DNA of 64,000 nt from Bromus sterilis (GCA_950022295.1 OX465599.1:278525501-278589500); one strand, 5' to 3'; positions 44,918 through 56,820 are shown, counted from the stretch's first letter. Notes: generated from the sequence alone by a model not told the origin. Made by a program: numbers and translations.

Positions 44918-47900
44918 ATGAGCGATGATCGTGCCTAGGTGTACACCGGTCGCCCTAATCAGAAAGAGATCAGCACTGAATGGGCAATGAAAACCAAGGA
45001 CTTTCTGAGAGCAGCGTTTGCAAATGGTCAGAGAAAAACCTGGTGCCCCTGTGTTAGGTGCGACAACTATAAATAGGCGACAGAGGTGGATATGGGTAAA
45101 CACTTGCAGAAGTGGGGTTTTAAGCCTGATTATATGGTGTGGACTTTCCATGGCGAGTCTGCCGGACGCAGGAGAGAGGAGGTGGTCCGCCAGCGCACGG
45201 ACGAGTACGGAACCGGGATCGAAGACATGGTGCAGGACTTTGACAATGCGCGGGATGAGGACGATGAGATGGAGGAAACTGCGAAGGCCTTCTATGAGAT
45301 GTTGGAGTCCTCAAAACATCCTCTCCACGCTCACACTGAGCTTTGTCAGCTCGATGCCATCGCACAAGTGATGGCTCTGAAGGCACAATTCAACTTGGGC
45401 ACAGAATGCTACAATGCAATCATGACCCTATTTGGGCGGTTTCTACCAAAAGATCATGTTATGCCTGCAAACCTGTACCAATCGGATAAGATCCTCAAGG
45501 TACTTAAGATGCCCTATGAGCAGATACATGCTTGTGAGAATGGATGTGTTTTATTTAGGAAAGAGTATGCGCAGGAAGACTATTGTGCCAAATGCAAGTC
45601 ATCCAGGTATGTTGTGGTAGACAATGGTCAAGGTGAGAAGACGCAGACCAAAATACCCGTAAATGTTCTTCGGTATCTTCCAATGATACCAAGAATTCAA
45701 CGCCTTTACATGATGGAAGAGATAGCCAGACAGATGACATGGCACAAATATGGGAAGAGAACGGAATTTGATGCAGATGGGAAGCCGATGTTGACTCACC
45801 CATCAGATGGTTTAGCATGGAAGCACTTCGATGAAAAACATGTGCAAAAAGCTAAGGAGCCAAAGCATTGCCGAATCGCCGCCGGCACGGATGGGTTCAA
45901 TCCTTTCGGTCTGTTGGCAGCCTCATATAGTTGTTGGCCTGTATTTGTCATGCCACTCAATCTTCCCCCCTCAGAGATTATGAAAAGGAAGAACATTTTC
46001 CTGACATTGATAATACCAGGGCCCAAATATCCGGGGAAGAATATGGATGTGTACATGCAACCACTTAAGGAGGAATTGCAACAAGCTTGGGATGAAGGGT
46101 TCAAGACATACGATGCAGCGAGCAAAAATACCTTCATAATGCATGTGTGGTATCAGTACTCGATGCATGACCTGCCGGCGTATGCGCTTTTCTTTGGCAT
46201 GTGTGTTCATGGAAGGTTTGCATGCCCAACATGCAAGGCTGCTCTTCAGTTTCATTGGCTGAAGGCGGGTGGCAATTATTCCTGCTTCGACTTGCATAGA
46301 CAGTTTCTTCCTCCTAAGCATCCTTTCAGAAGAGACAGGAAGAACTTCATCAAAGGCAAAGCTGTCAAAAACCTGGCAGCACCTACGATGATGGGTGAAC
46401 AGGTCCTGGCTCAGTTGAACTATCTGGAGCCTGATCCAGAACGTCCCGGGTATTTCAAGGGATATAATCCGGAACATGCATGGACTCACAAGACATGCTT
46501 CTGGGATCTCCCCTACTTCAAAGACCTCAAACTTCCACACAACATTGATGTGATGCACACTGAAAATAATATCGGTGAGGCCCTATTTGGTACATTTTTT
46601 GGCATAGATGGGAAGTCAAAGGATAATCCTAAAGCTAGAGTCGACCAGGAGACACTATGTGATAGACCTTTACAGAACATGAGACAGCCGAAAGGAAGGA
46701 AGAATTGGTCGAAGCCAAGGGCCTGGTTCAATCTTGAAAGGGGGCATATGAGGGAAATTCTCTTGTGGGTGCAAAACCGTTTGATGTTCCCCGATGGGTA
46801 TGCAGCGAATCTGAGGAGGGGAGCTAGTCCAAAAAAATTGAAAATATTTGGGCTCAAGAGTCATGATTGGCACATATGGCTTGAGCAGGTAATGCCGGTG
46901 ATGTTGCGCGGCTATATCCCCGAGGAAGAATGGCTAGTACTGGCAGAACTGAGCTATTTATTTCGTGTTCTTTGTGCTAAAGAACTATCCGATGGCGTGC
47001 TAGAAGACATGGAAGAGACGGCGGCGGAGTTTCTCTGCAAGTTTGAATAGATCTTTCCACCGGGTTTTTTTAATACGATGTAGCATTTGATATTGCATCT
47101 CCCGACCGAGGCAAGATTGGGTGGCCCTGTGCAAAACCGTTGGTGCTATTCAACCGAGAGAATGCAGAAGACGCTTCGAGCAAAATGTAAAAATAAACGT
47201 AGAATTGAAGCATCCATGGCCGAGGCATTCATTACCGGGGAGGCGGCAAACTTCGTGACAGCACACTATGAAGCCAAAAATCGCCATTTGCATAATCCAA
47301 AGCCTCGATACAATACAGGCGACCCCGAACGACGTCAATCCAACCTCAGCCTATTCAAAGGGAAGGTTGGATCTGTTGGTGCTTCGAGAAATATGATTTT
47401 GGATCTCGAAGAATGGAGGACCCTTACGTTGTATATCTTTACCAACCTAACAGAAGTGCGTCCGTACATCGAGTAAGTGCTCGGTGCGTAAAATTTTTTT
47501 GCAACTTCTTATAATTCTGGTGTCTTATTCACATCAATTGGTACAGTCGATACGTCGCCCAATACTCGAATGGAGAGGTTATTGAAACGGATTCCATTGC
47601 AGAGTATGAGCTTCTCGGCAATAATGGACACGGCAATCCCGGTTTCATCTCTTGGTTCAAACGAACGGTAACTACCATTCATAAAGGGTTTCATTTGTTG
47701 TTCATATTTCCGACTAATATACCAATATTTTCCTATTAAACTTATAGGAAAATTCACCTAACGAGCCTATAGACGCCGAATTGAGACAAGTTGCTAATGG
47801 TTTTGACTTTAAGGTCCGTACATTTGAGAAATACGATATCAACGGGTATCGCTTTCGTACCGTTGGTAAAGAACAATTAATGCCCGATGGAACATCTACA

Positions 47901-48612
47901 AATTCGGGTGTGTCGGCTGTTGGCGAAGGAGGTATCGAATATTATGGAAGAGTTGAAGCAATATACGAACTTCTATTCTATGGTGAAAATCCTTCAAACG
48001 TCGTTGTCTTCAAATGTCATTGGTTTCTTCCGTCGGAGACTAGACGGACTCATGAACATGTAGGTCTAGTCGAAATTCGACAAGACACACATTTCAATGT
48101 CCACAATGTCTATATTACGGCTCAACAGGCCACTCAGGTTTTCTATCTATCATACCCCTGCCAAACAGTTGAAAACCTGAAAAGTTGGGATGTCGTTTAT
48201 GATGTGCCACCACATCTTAGACCACCTCCCCCCCCCCAATGAAGATGATTATGAGCCTCACATTAACCCAGAGGCATATGAAGGAGAATTCTTCCAAGAA
48301 ACCCGGAGCCTGAAAAAATGTTTCCGAAACCGCTCTACACAACCCGAGAACATGGAACAAGACAATGAGAGTGAACCCGATACCGATGATGAGGAAGAAG
48401 CCCATACCAATGATGTGCAAGAGCCTCCTGAAGAAGAAGAAGAGGTTACTGCTCCAGATGACTTGTCAATGCTTGACCGTTTAAAAAAAGGACTTCCAAA
48501 TGTTGGTGTTGTTGAACCCGACGATGTCGTCATTTACGACGACACGCGTGATAGGGATGATGATCCATCAATTGATCCCGGAGAAGAGACGGATGATCCC
48601 GACTATTGTTAG
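44918..48612 (+). pseudogene. tnp2: CACTA transposase (tnp2 type), with DUF4218- and DUF4216-like parts
   Basis: An ATG at 44918 starts MSDDRA. A TAG follows at 44936-44938 where Trp is expected before VYTGR, the start of the transposase-associated domain (CPCVRCDNY). Another TAG is at 45074-45076. A long frame then runs to TAG at 47048-47050 with the tnp2 catalytic region (MHVWYQYSMHDLPAYALFFG, then CPTCKAALQFHWLKAGG). Near 47081 a further TAG replaces Gln before HLILHLPTEA (DUF4218 part). Introns at 47473-47546 and 47668-47747 have GT/AG ends. The DUF4216 part ends in an acidic tail. A frame change in the C run at 48228-48238 breaks it. The protein would cut and move the element; this copy cannot. 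Confidence 0.92.
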
Positions 48613-48751
48613 TTGTATGAATCCCAACTTTAAATATATTTATATATATTCTCATTATAGTAATTACTTTTTTTCTTTTGTAGTAGTATTATTTCTTTTT
48701 CTCATTTGTACTAATTACTTTTACTATGCTTCTGGCAGGTTCGTGACAGAT

Positions 48752-51145
48752 ATGGAGGGCGAGACCTCCGTGGGTGGTTCTTCATCACGAGGTAGGGGCC
48801 GGGGTACTACGCTCGCACCAGGGACTCTAAGGAATTCTTTGCTTGCCAACATGTCCTCGCCTCCTACTTCTGAGGTGCCCAAGGGCGGAGGAGGTCGAAC
48901 GAAGAGGGGCGGGAGAGGAGGCAGAGTAGGTGGTGGCCGCACGAGAGGGAGGCAGACAGTTGCGCCTTCCTCGCCACCACCTCCGGCTGATTCACCAGAG
49001 CACAGGGTGGTTCCCTCCCCAAAGAGTCCCGTGGTGGAGGAGGAGGCTACATCCGGGCGCACGTCCTGGAGTCCGTGGCCTGAGGTGGAGACACCCGAGG
49101 GGGAGGTTCGTGAAGAGAGGCAGGTTGGTGAAGAGGAGGCGGTTCACACTGATGATGAGGCTGAGGGGGCTGAGGGTAACACCGTGTACCAGCGTGGGGG
49201 TACACGGCTCCCGGCTGAGCCGGTGACTCCCGCCCATAGGTCATTGATTACGCCTGATGGAGAGACGTAAGTGCACTTAATTACTTTATTTTAGTACGCC
49301 GAGGTTTATGCAAATATCTGATGGCTTCTTTACTTTTTTGTATTGCAGGGGTTGGGCATACGTCTCGGGTGTCCGCAATCCCAACGGCATCCTTGGTGTG
49401 CTCATCAGGCAGAATTTCCCGGGGTTGGTTCAGTTTCCCGATGACGATTCGCCTCCACAGCCTGGACTCTTTTGGGAGCACTATATAGCTTCCCAGGCCC
49501 CGTCAAATACGACCGTCAACGGGGTTGAATGCCACACCAGAGCGGACATGGTGTTGAACGGCTTTTGGGTAATTTCTCTTTCACACAATGAGAACTTGAG
49601 AATAGCTAGGTAGTTGATGCACTCATCAGTGTTGTCTCATGCTTTTAATATCAGGTCTATTACAAGGTCGAAGAGTCCATGGAGGAGGAGGCGGGAAAGG
49701 TGCTCATCCAAGAGTGCAGGCGCCTCTTGCAGAACACAAGGCACGAGATGCGAGTGCAGGCGGTCTGTGACTACTACGCCAAGCGTGGCCTTAAGCGTAG
49801 CAAGTTGGAATACCGAAAGAAGTATCTTTCGAGGGACCAGTACATGATGGTAACCCCTTCTTGCATATTTTAGTTTCGTTGATTTCATTCCTATCTAGCT
49901 AGTCCTATATAATTGCTAATCTTCATGTTTACTAACTTAGGCGCCACCGAGATGGTGTGCGGATAAGATGGATTGTTGGGAGGTCATTGTGGACCAGTGG
50001 TGCTCAGAAGCCTGGTTGGCCGCCCACAACAATGCCAAGGACCAGCGCGCCCAGATGGTTGGTGTGCCACACCATCAAGGCAGCCGCAACTTAGCTGGTT
50101 ACGGGAAAAAATGGGTATGTGTGTTTTGCTAATATTGTCTTTTACGCACCCACAACTTAGCAGTTTACTAATATTGTGCTTTGCTTTGTCTTTTAGGTGG
50201 AGCATAATAAAACAGAGCCGCTTGGTGTGTTCGACAATTATGGCATGGCCCATACAGCGTCGTACAAGAAGGCCAAGGCACTCTCAGAGTCGGATATTGC
50301 CACTCCATCGACTTTCACCAAAGTTGTCTCCTACGGTAAGATGAAGGCTTATACCGAGGTGGCGAAGGAGAAGCACGGGCAGGATTATACCCCGGTTGGG
50401 AAGCCTATAGACCCGGAGCTGGTGATGATCTCTGGTGGCGGAAGGCGCCATGGCCATTGGAGATAAGTTGATTCGGTGCAATAGGACTCTTCCTGAGATC
50501 AAGGTGCGCCAATCGAGCTCTTCTCCTGCTATAAGGACTCGTGCGCGGCCAATCGATCTCGCTATCGAGGTTAGCCATAAGGACTCTTGCATTCTTGTGT
50601 TCTCTCATCGAATATTACAGTGCTAACTACAGGAGTGGGGTTGCAGGAAGCTCTTGAGAGAGAGCGACAGAATACCCAGCGGCTACTCGAGGAGAAGGAG
50701 CGGTTGGCGGAGGAGAAGGCAGCAGAGAGAGAGCGGTTGGCGGAGGAGAGGACGGCGAAGGCTCTTGAGGAGGCCGTGGCACGCCACGATGCGTCGAACC
50801 AGGCCTTGTACAAGCTCATCGTGGTAAGTCACTTGTTCATATTCACCCAAAGAACGCATGTTATATTGTTTGTTTATATTAGGAACTAATATGATTGACT
50901 CGTGGAAAACAAATGTGTAGACTATGTGCGAGAAGACTGGCCAGGCCGCTCCACCGATGCCGATCATTTCTCCTGTGGGGACGGTGAGTATCTTTCAATG
51001 ATCATCAATACCTTATTTAGTGGCGTCGTGCTAACCGCTTGTTGATCTTTTCGTGCAGCATCTCTCTCGGGCTGCATCCCATGACCCTTCTCCCCCATCA
51101 ACCTCGGGCAACCCGACTGATGCTTCTCAGCCACCTCAGCCTTGA
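48752..51145 (+). pseudogene. CACTA tnp1-like (Ptta/En/Spm family) gene, eight exons
   Basis: ATG 48752 starts MEGETSVGG. Exons end and start at good GT/AG sites: 48752-49266, 49349-49568, 49655-49849, 49941-50114, 50197-50569, 50647-50823, 50921-50983 and 51059-51145 (TGA). Exon 1 is Gly/Arg/Pro-rich. Exons 2-5 code the Ptta/En/Spm region (WAYVSGVRNPNGILGVLIR, then CDYYAKRGLKRSKLEYRK and YGKMKAYTEVAKEKHG). Exon 6 is a Glu/Arg coiled coil. One base is gained or lost near 50452 in exon 5, before MAIGDKLIRC; everything else stays in phase. Tnp1 proteins bind the subterminal repeats and help transposition. Confidence 0.85.
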
Positions 51146-51189
51146 GGGCTACACTCCGGTAATTTATGTTCTATATTTTTCTTTATAAA

Positions 51190-51515
51190 TGCTTAGTTAG
51201 TTTGAAATTGCATATTTAGCTTCTGAAATCCTATATTTATTCGAAAAATGCCATACTTTGCCTATTTTACACAAAAAGGACATATTTAGCTTAGTTAGTT
51301 CCAAAACTAACATAGTCAACTTAGTTTGCTCACAAAATCTCCAAGTTATCTTAATTGGGTCAAAAAATGCTAAAGCTAGCTTAAATTGGCTCAACAAATG
51401 TTAAAGTTTGCTTAGTTGCTCAAAAATGCTGAAGTTAGCTCAATTTCCTCAAAATATGCTAAATCTAGCTTAATTCGATCACCATTGCTTATGTTAGCTT
51501 TGTTTGCTCAAAAGA
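51190..51515 (+). repeat. Degenerate 30-base tandem repeat in CACTA 3' region
   Basis: About nine imperfect units of roughly 30 bases follow the pattern TTAGCTTAATTnGCTCAAAAATGCTAAAG. They lie just after the tnp1-like stop codon and are likely its 3' UTR. Confidence 0.75.
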
Positions 51516-51536
51516 AGAAGAAAACAGAAGAAGAAG

Positions 51537-51690
51537 GAGAGGATGTTTTCTTCTTCTTCTCCTTCTCCTTCTTTTTCTTATTCTTCTTCTCATTTTACTT
51601 CTTCATTTTACTTCTTCTTCTTCTTCTTCTTCTCCCTCTTCTCATTTTACTTCTCCTTCTTCTTCTTCTCATTTTACATATTCTTCTACG
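51537..51690 (+). repeat. TTC-rich pyrimidine tract in CACTA
   Basis: This is a nearly pure pyrimidine stretch of TTC and CTT units with interruptions by CATTTTAC. It is the inverted counterpart of the GAA tract at 43905. Confidence 0.85.
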
Positions 51691-52070
51691 TGTTCTTCTT
51701 ATAACTTTCTTAGCCTCATTTTTGCAGATTTGCTTGAAGGGAGTCATGCTATGATGGAGTGGTGCATTTGGACTTGTAGCTTAGTTTTATAAATTGTTTT
51801 TGTCACTTGTGTGTTTGATATGGTGCTATGATGGAGTGCTATGATGTACCATGTATATATTGTGTTTGGAGAAGATCACTTGTTGTGTTTGAGACTATAT
51901 ATGAGTATGGGATTGATGAAAATATATATATGCATAGTTTTGGTTGATCAGAATGTGTGGGTGCTTGCACAGCTGTTGAGAACATGTATATATGTCTATA
52001 TATATTGCTATAGTTTTGTCAAATGCAGGGATTGAAAGAAAAACAGAAAAAATAGAGGCAATGTAGGTTC
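51691..52070 (+). other. CACTA 3' spacer
   Basis: This is AT-rich DNA with TATATA words (51900-52010), between the pyrimidine tract and the right subterminal repeats. I see nothing functional in it. Confidence 0.5.
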
Positions 52071-52567
52071 TTTGCCATCTGCAGGCAGTCGGAAAAGCTG
52101 TTTGCCGTCGGCAAAGGTGACACGTGGCACCCAGCTGTGCAATTCGGGAACAAACTGGGTGCCATTTGGTTTGTATGCCGTCTACATGCGCGTGGAAAAC
52201 GGCAAAGGACATTACTATGCCGTCTGCCGGGCAGACGGCAAAGATCTGATGAGAGGTGACATCTTGATGACGTCATCAGATCTTTGCCGTCTGTCGGTAG
52301 ACGGCACACCCCTCCGTTAACGGCTGACGGAGGGGCTTGTAACCTTTTTGCCATCATGCGGTCTTTGCCGTCTACCTTCCAATATGTTGTCGGCAAAGGG
52401 CTTTGCCGTCCATCGATTATGTGCAGACGGCAAAGCACCTCTTTGCCGAAGAAACTGTTGACAGGAGCTGTACCGTCCGGGTGCAGACGGCAAACCTCTT
52501 TGCCCACAGCTAAAGTTGTGTTTGCCGTCTGCCAAGGCAGACGGCAAACAAGAGAATTCAAGTAGTG
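52071..52567 (+). repeat. CACTA right subterminal repeats and end
   Basis: This is a dense array of TTTGCCGTCTG-type motifs in both directions, ending with GAATTCAAGTAGTG at 52567. It mirrors the left end and defines the right boundary. Confidence 0.88.
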
Positions 52568-52570
52568 TAT

Positions 52571-52618
52571 GCACCAGGTATCCTCACACGCAGGAGTCGT
52601 GGGGTCACCCCCTCGTCA
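52571..52618 (-). repeat. X LTR, part right of the CACTA element
   Basis: This is the remaining 48 bases of the X LTR. On the minus strand it starts TGACGAGGGG at 52618, just after the putative polypurine tract CTCGGGGGCTAC (52619-52630). Confidence 0.65.
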
Positions 52619-52630
52619 GTAGCCCCCGAG

Positions 52631-54480
52631 TGCCTGGGGGACTCGAAGAGTCGCACATGGACTCGAATCTGTCATCGTTTTCTTTCATATGCGCAGAGCG
52701 GCTGCGAGTCGCTGGCTATTTAGCCATGACAATGTTTATTCGAGGGGTGATTAGCTGAAAGGGCCCAAGGTAGTCGAGTGGTCGAGCCTTGGTGAATTGC
52801 GCTAGTGGTAAATACCTCAGTAGCCCAATCAAGCTTATGTACCTTGACACGAACTTGGAAACGACTAGTGTCTAGCAAAGTCCATGCCGCTGCAGACATT
52901 ATAGGATCGATGCCGCCGGTCCCAGCAAATAGCCTTAATACGTCCGTTATCGGCTCATCTTTCTATCATGCAAGCGCATGGAAAATTTCGGGAGTGAAGT
53001 CGCGATGTGTCAAGTCTCGGCCCGCCCGACTGCGCAGCGGGGTCTTACCTAAGCGCTAAGCTTGCGCGGCATCTGGGGTACGACGAGTCGCAGCCCAGGC
53101 ATCATTTTGTATAGAGGCGCGGAGCCTAATTTGAGATGCACCCACTTGGAATAAACGATCAAGTGGACTATTAGTAGTCACTCGCGGAGCTTTTGCGTGC
53201 TCGGGCGAGGAGTCAATAAGAAAGCACTCACTCGTATAGTCCTCGAGTGCGTGGGCGGATTATCTTCGAGTCTTGCGAATAGCCACTCGAATGCTTCGTC
53301 ATCTTCTGGGTGAGGGAGCACCCAAACTCTGGAGATGCGCCGTTTTGCTAGTGCGAGTGGTCACTCGAGTACATAATTTCCTTCTGGGTGAGGGAGCACC
53401 CGAAACTCTGTATATGTTGTGATTACTTTTGGTGCGAGTAGTCACTCGAGCACATCTTTGTCTTATGGGTGAGGGACCACCCAAACTCTTGAGGTTTAGT
53501 GCCTTTCTCTGTTTGTAGCGAAGGCAAGGTGCTCCCGATGGGAGTAAATGATTTTGAAATACGGTCAAAAGTTTTCAGAAAGGGAATGCTGATAGATGGC
53601 AATGACGCATACTCAACACGCCTTGCTGAGATGTGACGTTGCCGGGCTGCGTGACAAGTTGGATGGTTGTAGCTTGTGAATGGAAGTGGCGTGACGCAAT
53701 GCTGCCCGGAAATTTCGCACTGTGTGATTATGGCCCTCGTTTTTAGCGCGTGGTGGGCGGTATGGTTACTGCGTCGGTTGGGTTTTCCATGCTTCACGGC
53801 TATCGTGGGAGCGTGCCACGTCTGCGGGGTTCCGAGATCAATGGTGGTTGGGTGTTCTGCGACTGTTGGTTAAATACCAGGGGGCTGGGTGGTTTTGCTG
53901 TTGTTTTGGCTTCTGTTCTGATGATATGTCATTTACAGTAGTGTTCCTGTTCCGGCTAATTCCTCCACGAGCACTGCTGATGTTGATCTTCGGACGACTG
54001 ACTCTGGAGTGGCGGCTGGTCAGCCAGTTCCTTCCGCGACTCCTATAGCTTTGGGTGCAGGGACGAGCCCGCGACTGTTCCATCCGGGGGATCTGCTGCG
54101 GCTACTGAAGGGAACTCCCCCCCCTAGACGCGAAACCTGCGGTTCCTAAAGAGCACTTTTTGGAAAGGGGAGGTCTCTCCATTGAAGATAAGGCCAAGTT
54201 TTTTTGATCGCATGGCTGAGCAGGTATAGAAATCGTTGACCTTCTGATTTATATTGGGGCGCGGCAACGCTCCCGATGGGAGTAGCCCCCGATGTTGCGA
54301 GCAATCACTTGTGATTGGTTGCAGTCGTAGACTTGACCTTATCTCTTTTGTTGGTCTTTGTGCCACATTGGGGGCACGACAGTGCTTCCGATGGGAGTAG
54401 CCCCCGAGGCTGCGATCAATCATTTCTGATTGGTTGCAGTCTTTAGACTTGAACTTTCTTTTTTGCTTGGTTCTGACTTG
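52631..54480. other. X internal non-coding region with tandem repeats
   Basis: I see no supported coding frame. Three copies of a 78-80-base unit (core GGGTGAGGGAGCACCC) begin at about 53303, 53381 and 53461. Two copies of a 120-base unit (core CCGATGGGAGTAGCCCCCGA) lie at about 54260-54440; a related core stands near 53535. Such repeats are common in the 3' non-coding parts of grass Gypsy elements. Confidence 0.6.
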
Positions 54481-54499
54481 TACATATTATTTGGTTCCA

Positions 54500-55134
54500 G
54501 ATTTTGTTCCGGATGTGTGAGCGTGTGCTTACCGATGTGGATCGGTGGCGGCGTGCTCATGACTCGGCTCAGGGGAGCTTGACCACCATGAGGCATAAGA
54601 TGCTTTCTATCTCCTTTTAATATTGTTTGGCTGTTGATTGGTCACTTGAACGATACCCTCTTCGCAGGTCGCAAGAAGGGTGCTGAGAAGCGGCTGAGAC
54701 TGCGGAAAAGGAACTTTATTTTCTTCGGGCCGCTTTGGAGTACAAGGAGGCAGATCTACAGGTGCAGCGTGGTGAGCTCGAATGGTTGCAACAGGTGGAG
54801 GAGCGGTTCCAGCATATAGAAAAGGTTGAGTGTGAACGCCTGCGTGACTTGGCGAGCTCTTTGGCAGGTGAGGAGACTGTTCTCTTTCCTTTTGTTGTGG
54901 TTCTTCTCTTGAGTTTCTAAGCACTGAATCTTCCCACTTGGCGCAGGCTCCGTGCGTGTTGAGGTGGTGGAGTCTGCTGCAGCGGGGTCGGGCACTCTTC
55001 GCGGCGCTGTGGATGCTGTGTCGGGTGCTGCTGGAGCCGTGAGGGATGTTTGTGGTCGGGCTTCGACTCTTCTGAAGCTTGTTGATGGCTTCTCGCCCCT
55101 TGTTGGTTACCCAAAGTGGAAGGTTGAGATGTAG
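54500..55134 (+). CDS. X antisense ORF, 3' exons (coiled-coil protein of unknown function)
   Basis: At least three exon-like stretches lie on the plus strand, opposite to element X: about 54500-54600 (ILFRMCERVLTDVDRW), about 54668-54868 and 54946-55134. Acceptor TTCGCAG (54667), donor GCAG/GTGAGG (54869) and acceptor GGCGCAG (54945) join them in phase. The middle exon codes a heptad-rich coiled coil (YFLRAALEYKEADLQVQRGE). The last codes an Ala/Val/Gly-rich tail ending KWKVEM and TAG. It resembles the C-terminal region of plant proteins labelled putative gypsy-type transposon protein. A stop (TGA) near 54680 suggests decay. Function is unknown. Confidence 0.5.
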
Positions 55135-55335
55135 ACAGCAGCAAATTTCCCTCGGTGAAGATACCAAGGTTTGTCTCCAGTAGGACTCCGACAACAACAG
55201 GAAGGTGACAATGGCGCCAACAATTAGGCGGTTGACGTGGACCTGCACACACAACAGATAACTTTGCTCCCAACGAGTTCAGAGAGGTTTTCAATCCCTT
55301 CGGCCTTGTTGTTTACAAAGGATCAAACGCACAGG
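55135..55335. other. X internal remainder before element B
   Basis: These 200 bases follow the antisense ORF and show no feature I recognise. They end ACAGG, the possible target site of B. Confidence 0.4.
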
Positions 55336-56794
55336 TGATACATCCCAAACGTATGTATAATTTCTGCTTGCTCCATGCATGTTTTGTGTGACTTTTCCAT
55401 GATTTGCTTGAACTTTCATACACTTTTGAGCATATTTGGACTAATCTATTAACCTAGTGCACCCAGCTGCCAGTTGCTGTTTTCTGCTATTTTTGTATTT
55501 TAGGTTTTCCGGCCATTAAAAGTGCTCCAAACAATCCGGAAAAATCAGATAAAAAATCAGCGACCCAGAAGCTTCCGGAAACACCAAGTTAGCGGAGGGG
55601 GGCCACCACCAGGAGACCAGGAGGGTCCCTGGCGCGGCCCCACCCTAGGTCGCGCCAGGAGGCCTCCTGGCTGCCTGGTGCGTCCCCTCGACACCCCCCC
55701 TCCGCCTATATTTAGCCCTCTGGGTGGAAACCCCTAATATCAAAGTACTTTTTCCAGAAGCGATTCCGATCTCCGCCGCCATCGCTAACAAGCTTCGGGG
55801 GACCAGAATTCCTGTGCCGGCACCCTGCCGGGACGGGGAAGTGCCCCCGGATTCATCTCCATCGATGTTGTTTCCTCCCTCAATGATGCAGGAGTAGTCC
55901 CTCTTTGGGGCTGAGGTTTCTACCAGTAGCTATGTGTTCTTCTCTCTCTCCCATGATGTGATCTTCGTTGTGATCATAGGCTATGTTAATCTAGGGTGAT
56001 CCCATGATATTTCCCCTTTCTCTATGTATTAGATTGATGTACTCACTTGACCTTATCTAGTATAATCCCCGAGACCATGGTGACAGCGGTCTATTGGACA
56101 TGGGTTAGAACAATATTATCATGAGTGATTTCCTCTTTTGTGTGTTGATTGAAGATTGAGAGTCTCTTGGTGCTTGTCTTTGACTATCCTTGAGATATGT
56201 TGTGGTGATTGTGGTACTCTCTTTGGATGTCCGCGGTGACATTGGGAAATCCATAGATTGAGAACTACGAACTCCAAGGTGTGCTTTTGTAGCCCTACAT
56301 AATTCTCGTCCTCTCTTCACCACAAAGGAATGACCTCCGAGTATGTCTCCAATGCATGTTTTAGTGGAAATATCATGTGATTAGGCTATGTTAATGTTGT
56401 TGGGAGTTTCCACTAGTGAAAGTATGAAGCCTAGGCCTTGTTTCCATCATTGTTACACCGTTTGCACTCGCTTTTGTTACATGTTTGCTTTCTGCACTTT
56501 TTATTAAGGATTTATATTACCTTGCTTTGTCACACCTATCACTCGTATTTTACCATCTCTTCGCCGAGCTAGTGCACCTATACAACTCCTAGTTGTATTA
56601 GGTGTGTTGGGGACACAAGAGACTTCTTGTATCTTAATTGCAGGGTTGCTTGAGAGAGACCATCTTCAACCTCTACTTCCCTGAGTTTGATAAACCTTAG
56701 GTCATCCACTTGAGGGAAATTGCTGCTGTCCTACAAACCTCTGCGCTTGGAGGCCCAACATAGTCTACAAGAATAGAAGTGTGCGTAGACATCA
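55336..56794 (+). repeat. B left LTR (1459 bp)
   Basis: This starts TGATACATCCC and ends GTAGACATCA, giving TGAT/ATCA ends. A TATA motif TATATTTA lies at 55707-55714. It is followed by the primer site ten bases later. Confidence 0.88.
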
Positions 56795-56803
56795 AGCTAT
56801 TTT

Positions 56804-56820
56804 TGGCGCCGTTGCCGGGA
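56804..56820 (+). promoter_or_regulatory. B primer binding site
   Basis: TGGCGCCGTTGCCGGGA stands just after the left LTR. This type of primer site, attributed to aspartate tRNA, is usual in Athila-lineage elements. Confidence 0.8.

Larger units (their letters stand above)
42833..52567 (+). mobile_element. CACTA (En/Spm, DTC) DNA transposon, complete (9735 bp)
   Basis: The ends read CACTACTGGAATTC at 42833 and, in reverse complement, CACTACTTGAATTC at 52567: 13 of 14 bases match. The 3-base duplication TAT flanks both sides (42830-42832 and 52568-52570). Subterminal regions are full of TTTGCCGTCTG and its complement. Inside are a tnp2-type transposase gene (44918-48612) and a tnp1-like gene (48752-51145), the standard two-gene layout. 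Multiple stops in tnp2 mean it could move only with enzyme from another copy. Confidence 0.96.
42434..55335 (-). mobile_element. X: minus-strand Gypsy-like LTR element, 3' part, carrying the CACTA element
   Basis: On the minus strand this reads internal region (55335 to 52619), the tract CTCGGGGGCTAC, then an LTR starting TGACGAGGGG at 52618 and ending near 42434 (CCTCGTTA, expected CCTCGTCA). The CACTA element lies in that LTR. Element B ends its visible part at 55335. The internal region holds an antisense, intron-containing ORF near the 3' LTR, a feature described for some Tat-lineage elements. No pol is visible, so the lineage is an inference. Confidence 0.6.

Noticed and set aside
53300..53490. 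Three regularly spaced repeats that might suggest a CRISPR-like array
   Set aside because: Only three imperfect units of about 79 bases in a plant LTR element; spacers are also similar. It is a tandem repeat.
54607..55254. Minus-strand frame of 215 codons
   Set aside because: It is antisense to exons with good splice sites and has no recognisable domain. The plus-strand reading is better supported.
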